NCBI GenBank assembly: GCA_046082625.1
Contig: JBJTYE010000234.1
Coordinates: 1 to 5,470 of the forward strand
Source of the DNA: Casp-actino8 sp046082625
Lineage (GTDB): Bacteria; Actinomycetota; Acidimicrobiia; Acidimicrobiales; Ilumatobacteraceae
DNA length: 5,470 nt
Reading direction: 5' to 3'
Shown here: positions 1-5,216 of the stretch, piece after piece
Position numbering within the stretch: position 1 is the stretch's first letter
Layout: the number at the start of each line of letters is the position of its first letter
The notes under the pieces: model-generated
What the model was told of the DNA's origin: nothing
Databases searched by the model: none
Seen by the model: the letters and a program-made list of their open reading frames with translations, nothing else
Made by a program: the position numbers and the translations under genes

Positions 1-256
1 GATCGAAGGACCGCAGATCGAGTGCCGGAACGTCGAACTGCCGGTGGAGTTCGGGGTAGGCGGTGAGAAGGATCTGGAAGCCGCGATCGAGGATGAAGCC
101 GTCGACGTGATCCGATCGCACCCGGCCGCCGACACCGTCACCGGCTTCGAAGATCTGCACATCGCGTCCGGCGGCGTGCAGATGACGCGCCGCACTCAGT
201 CCGGCGAGACCGGCGCCGACCACGGCGACGTCGCAGGAGTCGGGGAGTGCGGACAT
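1..256 (-). CDS. FAD-dependent amine-oxidase-like oxidoreductase, N-terminal part (truncated by window edge)
   Basis: Only the first 85 residues are present, from an ATG at 256; the rest lies beyond the left edge. The protein opens with a beta strand and a Rossmann dinucleotide-binding motif, VVGAGLAGLSAA, with glycines at residues 14, 16 and 19. An acidic residue follows at the end of the second strand (E37), then GVGGRV at about 41-46. This is the FAD-binding N-terminus typical of the flavin amine oxidase, protoporphyrinogen oxidase and phytoene desaturase superfamily. The following DGFILDRGFQILLTAYPE (52-69) resembles a group of uncharacterised bacterial 'NAD(P)/FAD-dependent oxidoreductases'. 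The substrate cannot be inferred. The start lies 24 bp after the stop of the epimerase-like gene on the same strand, and no clear Shine-Dalgarno sequence is visible, so expression probably depends on the upstream gene. The fold is secure; the reaction is unknown. Confidence 0.85.
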   Translation of the reverse strand, partial: MSALPDSCDVAVVGAGLAGLSAARHLHAAGRDVQIFEAGDGVGGRVRSDHVDGFILDRGFQILLTAYPELHRQFDVPALDLRSFD

Positions 257-280
257 CGGGAGCTGGTGTCGAGACGTGAC

Positions 281-1192
281 TCAGGCCGGGCGGCCGAGCA
301 AGGACCGCAGAGCGGATTCGAGGTCGGCGTGACGGAAGGAGTAGCCGGACTTCTGCAACACGGCGGGCAGCACCCTCTGGCCGGTGAACAGAAGTGCGTC
401 GGCCAGTTCGCCTCCGAGCAGAAGTTTCGGTCCGAAGGACGGCACCGGCAGCAGCGACGGTCGACGCAGGACGCGGGCCAAGGTCTTGGTGAAATCCGCC
501 TGGGTCACCGGGTTCGGTGCGGTGAGATTCACGGCTCCGGATACTTGAGCCGACAGCAGATGATCGATGGCGGCCACTTCGTCGTCGATGGAGATCCAGC
601 TCTGCCATTGGCGACCTGATCCCATGCGACCGCCGGCTCCCACTTTGAAGAGTGGCAGGAGCTTCTTGAGCGCGCCGCCTTTGGGGCTGAGCACGATGCC
701 GGTGCGCAGATGGGCGACTCGGATGCCGGCCTTGGACGCCGACTCGGTGGCGGCTTCCCAGAGTACGCAGACTTCGGCGAGGAATCCCGACCCGGCGGGG
801 GACTCCTCGGTGAACTCGGCAGTCAACGATTCGCCGTAGTAGCCGATGGCCGAACCCGAGAGCAGAACTTTCGGACCGTCGTCGAGACCAGCCATGGTCG
901 AAGCCAGCAACGAGGTGCTCTTGGTGCGGCTCTCAAGGATTTCGCGCTTGTAGGCATCGGTCCAACGCTTGTCGCCGATACCGGCACCGGCCAGGTGGAC
1001 GACGGCATCGACGCCGCGCAACTTGTCGGCGTCGATCGACCCCGTGACCGGATTCCAGGCGATGGTGTTCGGGCCGGAGCCTCCCGAGCGGGTGAAGGAC
1101 AGGACGCGATCGCCGCGGGCGGTGAGATGGGCGGACAGAGCGGTGCCGATGAGGCCGCTGGCTCCGGTGATGGCGATGGTGCGAGGGGACAT
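281..1192 (-). CDS. TIGR01777-family epimerase-like NAD(P)-binding protein (SDR39U1/YfcH type)
   Basis: This 303-residue protein is an atypical short-chain dehydrogenase of the extended, epimerase-like group. It begins almost directly with the nucleotide-binding loop GASGLIG (G10, G13, G16), followed by VVHLAGAGIGDKRW (about 64-77), SGSAIGYYG in the active-site strand region, and RTGIVLSPKGG. GGRMGSGRQWQSWISIDDE comes next and is a signature of the TIGR01777 family (E. coli YfcH, human SDR39U1). The C-terminal 50 or so residues, with LRRPSLLPVPSF and the ending SGYSFRHADLESALRSLLG, match the small C-terminal domain (DUF1731) of the family. The length is typical and the protein looks intact. 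The family has no well-established substrate; older 'cell division inhibitor SulA' labels should be ignored. It is probably cytosolic. It lies 47 bp after kup and 24 bp before the FAD oxidoreductase gene. There is no good Shine-Dalgarno sequence, but TAGCCT lies 6 nt before the ATG, suggesting a leaderless transcript. Confidence 0.93.
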   Translation of the reverse strand: MSPRTIAITGASGLIGTALSAHLTARGDRVLSFTRSGGSGPNTIAWNPVTGSIDADKLRGVDAVVHLAGAGIGDKRWTDAYKREILESRTKSTSLLASTMAGLDDGPKVLLSGSAIGYYGESLTAEFTEESPAGSGFLAEVCVLWEAATESASKAGIRVAHLRTGIVLSPKGGALKKLLPLFKVGAGGRMGSGRQWQSWISIDDEVAAIDHLLSAQVSGAVNLTAPNPVTQADFTKTLARVLRRPSLLPVPSFGPKLLLGGELADALLFTGQRVLPAVLQKSGYSFRHADLESALRSLLGRPA

Positions 1193-1198
1193 GGGTCC

Positions 1199-1204
1199 AG
1201 GCTA
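1199..1204 (-). promoter_or_regulatory. Possible -10 element for a leaderless transcript of the epimerase-like gene
   Basis: On the minus strand the hexamer TAGCCT (TANNNT type) ends 6 nt before the ATG at 1192. That is the spacing expected if transcription starts at or within a base or two of the start codon. No convincing -35 element is visible. If real, the gene can be transcribed separately from kup. The motif is short, so it could arise by chance. Confidence 0.35.
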
Positions 1205-1239
1205 CGACTCCCTACCGGAGCCGACGTGACCCGGAGGCC

Positions 1240-2376
1240 CTAGATCTCGACCTGGGAGCCGACTTCGAAGACCTTGTCGGTGGGCAGGTTGAAGAAGCGG
1301 CTGGCGCTGTCGGCGCCGCGGTTCAACAGCACGAACAAACGCTCGGCCCAGATGTTCATCCCGGGGGCCTTGCCGGCCAGGATCGATTCCCGACCGATGA
1401 AATAGGTGGCCGTCATCGGATCGAATTCGTGACCCCGGATGTCCAAGCTGGCCAGGGCCTTGGGCACATCGGGTTCTTCCATGAAGCCGAAGGTCAACTG
1501 GACTTGGTACACGCCGGGTTCCACGCGGTGGACGAAGACGCGATCCTCGGCCGACGCACGCGGCGTCTCGGCCGTCACCACCGACACGATGAGCGTGGTG
1601 CGATGCAGGACTCGATTGTGGCGCAAGTTGTTGACCAGAGCCGGCGGAGCCTTGCCGTAGTCCTTGAACATGAACACTGCCGTGCCGTCGACCTTCTTGG
1701 CTTCGACGTTCTCGTCGAGGACCTCGACCAGGGGTCGCTCGCCACGATGGATGCGTTCGGCCACCAGCTGTCGACCTCGTCGCCAGGTCTGCATCTGCAC
1801 CATCAAGACGACGCCCACGACAAGCGCGAACCAGCCTCCGGCCGGAACCTTGACGAGATTCGCCCCGAGGAATCCCATCTCGACTCCGAGGAGGGGGACG
1901 CAGATCAGATAGGCCCGCCACGGCTTCCAGTTCCAGCGGTCGACCAGCACCTTGAAGAAGATCAAGGTGGTGATGGCCATGGTCAGGGTCACCGCGACGC
2001 CGTAGGCCGCGGCCAGATTCTCCGAGGTCTGGAAGCCGAGCACCAACCCGATACAGGCCGCCATCAACAGCCAGTTCACGAACGGTACGTAGATCTGACC
2101 GGACTGGCTGGACGAAGTGTGGCGAATGGAGATACGCGGCAAATAGTCGAGCTGCACCGCCTGCGCGGTCAAGGAGAACACACCGGAGATCAGCGCCTGC
2201 GAGGCGATGATGGTGGCCATGGTGGCCAGGATGACGAGTGGCAATTTTAGGGCTTCGGGGGCCAGCAGGAAGAAGAACTTCTTGTCCACGATCTCGGGGT
2301 TGTCGAGCAACATGGCGCCTTGGCCCCAGTAGTTGAGGAGCAGAGCCGGCAACACCAAGCTGTACCACCCGGTCAT
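1240..2376 (-). CDS. kup: Kup potassium transporter, C-terminal fragment as the sequence stands
   Basis: The second frame can start at an ATG at 2376 that overlaps the stop of the N-terminal fragment as ATGA, giving 378 residues beginning MTGWYSLVLPALLLNYWGQG. It holds the remaining membrane helices (hydrophobic stretches near residues 5-16, 45-65, 98-115, 122-143, 155-175 and 181-195) and the soluble C-terminal domain from about 198, with conserved-looking GTAVFMFKDYGKAPPALVNNLRHNRVLH and the ending TATYFIGRE...FFNLPTDKVFEVGSQVEI. The frame stays open upstream to 3261, but that translation is Arg/His-rich and is not Kup protein, so the region before about 2380 in this frame is not coding. 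Confidence 0.7.
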   Translation of the reverse strand: MTGWYSLVLPALLLNYWGQGAMLLDNPEIVDKKFFFLLAPEALKLPLVILATMATIIASQALISGVFSLTAQAVQLDYLPRISIRHTSSSQSGQIYVPFVNWLLMAACIGLVLGFQTSENLAAAYGVAVTLTMAITTLIFFKVLVDRWNWKPWRAYLICVPLLGVEMGFLGANLVKVPAGGWFALVVGVVLMVQMQTWRRGRQLVAERIHRGERPLVEVLDENVEAKKVDGTAVFMFKDYGKAPPALVNNLRHNRVLHRTTLIVSVVTAETPRASAEDRVFVHRVEPGVYQVQLTFGFMEEPDVPKALASLDIRGHEFDPMTATYFIGRESILAGKAPGMNIWAERLFVLLNRGADSASRFFNLPTDKVFEVGSQVEI

Positions 2377-3242
2377 GATCGGTTGCGTCCGAAGTGACCC
2401 ATGTCGGCGTACAGGGCCTCGCCGCCGGTCACGACCAAGAAGATGGATCCGAGGGACAGGAACGCCTTCAGACTTTCGTGGGTGAAGTAGTCGTAAGCGT
2501 GCATCGGGTTGATGGCTTCGATGATCCCCGGGTTTTCGAGCACCTTGGCCAGTCCGAGCAGGCCCAGGGTGACGAACCAGACGATCATGATCGGGCCGAA
2601 GACTCGGCCCACGGCACCGGTGCCGCGACTCTGCACCGAGAAGATGGCCACCAGAATGACGATGGCGATGGGCACCACCCAGGACGTGAACGAGGTGGAG
2701 ACTTCTTCCAGTCCTTCGACGGCGGACAAGACCGAGATGGCCGGAGTGATGGCGCCGTCGCCGTAGAGCATGGCGGTGCCGAACACGCCGAGGGACACGA
2801 GCAGACCGGCCTTGGCCACCTGCTCCTTCTTGCCCATGACCAAGGCGGTGAGGGCGAGGATGCCGCCTTCGCCGTGGTTGTCGGCCCGCATGACGAAGAA
2901 CAGGTACTTGATGGAGATGATGATGACGAGGGACCAGAAGGCGAGCGAGCAGATGCCGTAGACGTTGATGCGGTCCACGGTCATTTCGTGCGAGTGCCCG
3001 GTGAAGGCCTCGCGCATGGCGTACAGCGGGCTGGTGCCGATGTCGCCGTAGACCACACCCAGGGCTCCGAGTGCCAGGAGCGCAGTTCCCCGCTTGGTGG
3101 TGGGCTGGTGGTGCTCGGCCTCGGCGGGAGCAGGCGGAAGATCGTCCTCGTCCTCGTCGGTGGAACCGAGAATGCCGCCGGACTGATGGATCTTGCGGCC
3201 GAGGTCGACCGACTCCGGCCCAGCGGTCTTGTCGGATCCCAC
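2373..3242 (-). CDS. kup: Kup potassium transporter, N-terminal fragment as the sequence stands
   Basis: Read literally, the first frame gives 289 residues from the GTG at 3242 to a TGA at 2375-2373. It contains the cytosolic tail and roughly the first half of the transmembrane core, including the conserved ion-pathway motifs GDIGTSPLY, YGDGAITP and GGEALYADMGHFG, and ends with two non-family residues (RS) after GRN. Alone it lacks about half the membrane helices and the whole C-terminal domain, so it would not be expected to form a working transporter unless it assembles with the downstream fragment or the ribosome slips into the other frame. Confidence 0.75.
   Translation of the reverse strand: MGSDKTAGPESVDLGRKIHQSGGILGSTDEDEDDLPPAPAEAEHHQPTTKRGTALLALGALGVVYGDIGTSPLYAMREAFTGHSHEMTVDRINVYGICSLAFWSLVIIISIKYLFFVMRADNHGEGGILALTALVMGKKEQVAKAGLLVSLGVFGTAMLYGDGAITPAISVLSAVEGLEEVSTSFTSWVVPIAIVILVAIFSVQSRGTGAVGRVFGPIMIVWFVTLGLLGLAKVLENPGIIEAINPMHAYDYFTHESLKAFLSLGSIFLVVTGGEALYADMGHFGRNRS
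2381..2382 (-). other. kup: Site of the kup frameshift (one base missing in a short C run)
   Basis: The minus strand reads CGCAACCGATCATGACC here. Family alignment expects CGC AAC CCG ATC ATG ACC (RNPIMT), so one C appears to be missing from a run of three. The observed frame instead reads CGC AAC CGA TCA TGA and stops. No slippery heptamer is visible next to the site. Confidence 0.85.
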
Positions 3243-3250
3243 GAGGAGCC

Positions 3251-3256
3251 AGCCTA
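3251..3256 (-). promoter_or_regulatory. Possible -10 element for kup
   Basis: TAGGCT on the minus strand (TANNNT type) ends 8 nt before the GTG at 3242. No Shine-Dalgarno sequence precedes that GTG, so a leaderless kup transcript would explain the start. It lies in the left arm of the inverted repeat. Confidence 0.35.
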
Positions 3257-3278
3257 CCCATCGGGTGGAACGGCCCCG

Positions 3279-3284
3279 TAGGCT
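3279..3284 (+). promoter_or_regulatory. Possible -10 element for the small membrane protein gene
   Basis: TAGGCT ends 9 nt before the ATG at 3294, which predicts a transcript with no leader or only a few leader bases. A GAGGG at 3287-3291 also precedes the ATG but sits only 2 nt from it, closer than normal for ribosome binding. The element lies in the right arm of the inverted repeat. Confidence 0.35.
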
Positions 3285-3293
3285 CCGAGGGCG

Positions 3294-3725
3294 ATGAAAA
3301 CCCGAACCTTGCTGTTGCTGTCGGTGGGGGTCGGACTACTCATCTTGTTGGCGGGCGGGGTGAAGCTGCTTCAAGTGGCCACTGATCGCACCGAGGTGCG
3401 GGTCCTCGACCTCGGCCAGTCGGCGGTCATCGGTGACATGACCGTGGCGGTGGCGTCGGTGTCGCAGGCCGCCGACGGGACCTTGGTGGAGATCTCGATG
3501 TCCGGGGTGGCCGGTGAAGCGGTCATCGAGGACTGGCGGCTCCTGGGAGACGGTTCGGTGATCGAGGCCACCGGAGCCAGCGGAGACGACCGGTTCTGTT
3601 CGGGTCGAACCCTGGTGCCGGATGACGGCTCCACCGTGCGTTGCACCCTGCGGTTCGCAGCGGTGGAAACGGTCCAGGCCGTGGCCTATACCCGCGCTGG
3701 CGAACAGCGTCAGTGGGCACCCTGA
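3294..3725 (+). CDS. Small membrane-anchored protein of unknown function
   Basis: I do not recognise this 143-residue protein. It begins MKTRTLLLLS with a single strongly hydrophobic segment at about residues 5-22 after two positive charges. This is either an uncleaved signal anchor or a signal peptide; no lipobox cysteine follows it. The rest (about 30-143) should lie outside the membrane. It is rich in alternating hydrophobic residues and turns (EVRVLDLGQSAVIGDMTVAVASVS, GTLVEISMSG, CTLRFAAVETVQAVAYT), which suggests a compact beta-sandwich like the small DUF4352-type extracellular domains. That comparison rests on general appearance, not a motif match. Its only two cysteines, C102 and C117, could form a disulfide. 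It is divergent from kup with a 51-bp spacer and ends 51 bp before the GTG taken as the lpdA start. Nothing in the sequence links its function to either neighbour. Codon use looks like that of its neighbours, so it is very probably a real gene. Confidence 0.8.
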   Translation: MKTRTLLLLSVGVGLLILLAGGVKLLQVATDRTEVRVLDLGQSAVIGDMTVAVASVSQAADGTLVEISMSGVAGEAVIEDWRLLGDGSVIEATGASGDDRFCSGRTLVPDDGSTVRCTLRFAAVETVQAVAYTRAGEQRQWAP

Positions 3726-3772
3726 CCGATACCGTTGGGGGCACACGCGCGCCCCGTCGGCGCCCTGATCGC

Positions 3773-3777
3773 GGAGG
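3773..3777 (+). promoter_or_regulatory. Shine-Dalgarno sequence GGAGG upstream of lpdA
   Basis: GGAGG is the only strong ribosome binding site in this region. It lies 8 nt before the ACG codon at 3786, overlaps the GTG at 3777, and is far downstream of the TTG at 3735. It therefore favours translation starting at 3786 even though ACG is a rare start codon. Confidence 0.6.
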
Positions 3778-5186
3778 TGGTCCGTACGGCTGAGCACTTT
3801 GACCTGGTCATCATCGGTGGCGGGCCCGGGGGGTACGGCGCCGCACTGTATGGCGCCTCGGCCGGACTGAACGTCGCTCTGGTGGAGCGGGACGCCCTCG
3901 GAGGAACCTGCCTGAACCGGGGCTGCATTCCGGCCAAGGCCTTCTTGGAAACCGCTGCCGTCTTCCGCCACGTGGCCCACGCCGCCGATTTCGGCATCGA
4001 GGCCAGCGCTCCGGCGGTGCAGTTCGCCGTCACCCAGGCGCGCAAGCAGAAGATCGTGAGCGGTCTGGTGCACGGCATCGGCGGACTGTGCAAGGCCCGC
4101 AAAGTGACGGTGTTCAACGGCACCGGAACTCTGGGTACCCAGCGCACGGTAACCATCGCCGGCAACGACGGCACGACGACGACCGTGAGCGGTGATCACG
4201 TGGTACTGGCCACCGGATCGGTGCCGCGTCTCATTCCCGGTTTCGAACGGGGCGGACCGATCCTCACCAGTGACGAAGTGTTGGACCTCGATCACGTTCC
4301 GGCGCGTATCGCCGTCATCGGTGGTGGAGCCATCGGCTGCGAGTTCGCATCCACCTTCGCCGATCTCGGGGCGTCGGTGACCATCCTCGAGGGCCTGCCC
4401 AAGATCCTGCCCGGCCTCGACGGCGATGTCGCCAACGTGGTGGTCCGCTCGTTGAAGAAGAAGGGCATCGACATCCGCACCGGGGTGGCGGTGAAGAGTC
4501 ATGCGCCGACCGGATCTGGGAGCACGGTGGTGTCCTTCGGCGAGGGCGAGCAACTGGAAGTCGATGCCGTGGTGGTGTCGATCGGCCGCCGTCCGCTGAG
4601 TGAGACGCTCGGTCTCACCGGAACGGGAGTGAAGGTCTCCGATCGCGGTTTCGTGGACGTGGATCCGCTCTGCCGCACCGGCGAGCCCAATGTGTATGCC
4701 ATCGGCGACCTGATCAACACCCCGCAATTGGCACACGTCGCCTACGCCGAAGCCATCTTGGTGATCAAGCACATCCTCGGGGAGAACCCGATGCCGATCG
4801 CCTATGACCGAGTGCCATGGGCCATCTACTGCCATCCCGAAGTCGCGTGGGCCGGACCGGGTGAGGACGCCGCCAAGGAAGCCGGGTTCGATGTGGTGGT
4901 GGCCAAGCACCAATTCCGCGGCAACAGCCGGGCCCAGATCCTGGGCGAGATGGACGGACTGGTGAAGATCATCGCCAAGCGCGACGCCGACGGAACCGCC
5001 GGACAGATTCTCGGCGTGCACATGGTCGGCCCGTGGGTGACCGAGCAGTTGTCGGGCGGGTATCTGGCGGTCAACTGGGAGGCGACGGTGGCCGAGACGG
5101 CCGAGTTCGTGCAGCCGCACCCGAGTCTCTCGGAGTTGTTCGGTGAGACGGTACTGTCGCTCACCGGTCGCAGTTTGAACACGTGA
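3777..5186 (+). CDS. lpdA: Dihydrolipoamide dehydrogenase (E3 of 2-oxoacid dehydrogenase complexes)
   Basis: This cytosolic flavoenzyme reoxidises the dihydrolipoyl groups of E2 and passes electrons through FAD to NAD+. Numbering from the GTG at 3777 (469 residues): FAD-binding IIGGGPGGYGA (12-22); redox disulfide GGTCLNRGCIPAK with C45 and C50; ATGSVPR (145-151); NAD-binding VIGGGAIGCEFA (180-191) ending at E205; second FAD motif VYAIGDL (306-312); and C-terminal HPSLSE with the catalytic H448 and E453. All key residues are present and the length is normal, so it is intact. The start is uncertain. In-frame options are TTG 3735, GTG 3777 and ACG 3786; the last gives TAEHFDLVIIGGG (read as Met at the start), which aligns best with family N-termini and has GGAGG 8 nt upstream. 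GTG 3777 is reported as the nearest ordinary start codon. The E2 gene follows 30 bp later, so the two are probably co-transcribed. Related disulfide reductases such as mercuric or glutathione reductase are less likely given the E2 neighbour and the HPSLSE ending. Confidence 0.95.
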   Translation: MVRTAEHFDLVIIGGGPGGYGAALYGASAGLNVALVERDALGGTCLNRGCIPAKAFLETAAVFRHVAHAADFGIEASAPAVQFAVTQARKQKIVSGLVHGIGGLCKARKVTVFNGTGTLGTQRTVTIAGNDGTTTTVSGDHVVLATGSVPRLIPGFERGGPILTSDEVLDLDHVPARIAVIGGGAIGCEFASTFADLGASVTILEGLPKILPGLDGDVANVVVRSLKKKGIDIRTGVAVKSHAPTGSGSTVVSFGEGEQLEVDAVVVSIGRRPLSETLGLTGTGVKVSDRGFVDVDPLCRTGEPNVYAIGDLINTPQLAHVAYAEAILVIKHILGENPMPIAYDRVPWAIYCHPEVAWAGPGEDAAKEAGFDVVVAKHQFRGNSRAQILGEMDGLVKIIAKRDADGTAGQILGVHMVGPWVTEQLSGGYLAVNWEATVAETAEFVQPHPSLSELFGETVLSLTGRSLNT

Positions 5187-5199
5187 GTAGTACGAGTCG

Positions 5200-5208
5200 A
5201 GGAGAAGG
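5200..5208 (+). promoter_or_regulatory. Ribosome binding site of the E2 gene
   Basis: AGGAGAAGG lies 8 nt before the ATG at 5217, within the 30-bp gap after the lpdA stop. It supports this ATG and efficient translation of E2 from a shared lpdA-E2 message. Confidence 0.7.
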
Positions 5209-5216
5209 CACACGAG

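Larger units (their letters stand above)
1240..3242 (-). pseudogene. kup: Kup-family low-affinity potassium transporter, interrupted by a one-base frameshift
   Basis: Together the two frames encode a complete Kup/HAK/KT potassium transporter, an inner-membrane K+ uptake protein thought to work as a K+/H+ symporter. In order: an acidic, Pro/Ala-rich cytosolic tail (1-50); GVVYGDIGTSPLY in the first membrane helix (62-74); ADNHGEGGI (120-128); YGDGAITPAISVLSAVEG (160-177); GGEALYADMGHFG (273-285); then, in the other frame, LNYWGQGAMLL, QLDYLPRI, GFQTSENLAAAYGVAVT, further membrane helices and a cytosolic C-terminal domain ending EVGSQVEI. The frames break right after GHFGRN. Adding one C to the CC at 2382-2381 gives GRNPIMTGWY, as the family has (FG..PI...W), and a 667-residue protein of normal length. 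The GTG start at 3242 is chosen because TAGGCT lies 8 nt upstream. Family conservation on both sides of the break argues for a sequencing error or a very recent mutation rather than a decayed gene. Confidence 0.9.
3251..3284. repeat. Inverted repeat, 7-bp arms, in the divergent spacer
   Basis: AGCCTAC (3251-3257) and GTAGGCT (3278-3284) are exact reverse complements separated by 20 bp. The distance between arm centres is 27 bp, which would suit a dimeric regulator or simply two mirrored promoters. A 7-bp match somewhere in 51 bp has a chance of a few percent, so this is suggestive only. Confidence 0.5.
3243..3293. promoter_or_regulatory. Divergent 51-bp spacer between kup and the small membrane protein gene
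   Basis: The two starts (GTG at 3242, leftward; ATG at 3294, rightward) are only 51 bp apart, so any promoters for both must overlap here or extend into coding sequence. The spacer holds a perfect 7-bp inverted repeat, AGCCTAC at 3251-3257 and GTAGGCT at 3278-3284, with a 20-bp centre. Each arm carries an outward-reading TAGGCT. No -35 consensus is apparent on either strand. Confidence 0.45.

Noticed and set aside
1200..1222. Short complementary segments (GGCT/AGCC and CTCC/GGAG) after kup, considered as a terminator
   Set aside because: The stems are 4 bp, mutually exclusive and lack a T tract.
44..1243. Plus-strand open frames opposite the FAD and epimerase-like genes (44-619, 710-1243)
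   Set aside because: They are antisense to genes with clear family motifs, and their translations lack any recognisable structure.
1202..2368. A 388-codon frame on the minus strand within kup
   Set aside because: It is the third frame of the kup coding sequence, low in complexity and unlike any family.
2377..3261. Upstream extension of the C-terminal Kup frame (open to 3261)
   Set aside because: The translation there is an Arg/His-rich shadow; the real Kup N-terminus is in the neighbouring frame over the same bases.
1429..3281. Long plus-strand open frames opposite kup (1429-2250 and 2394-3281)
   Set aside because: They are antisense shadows rich in Gly, Asp, His and Gln, with no domain and no good ribosome binding site.
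3730..3735. TACCGT as a -10 box for a separate lpdA promoter
   Set aside because: It fits TANNNT and would give a 5' leader containing GGAGG, but no -35 element is visible and a single short match is not enough to annotate.
3737..3755. Hairpin GGGGC/GCCCC between the small membrane gene and lpdA, considered as a terminator
   Set aside because: The stem is only 5 bp with an 8-nt loop and no T run follows, so it is too weak to call.
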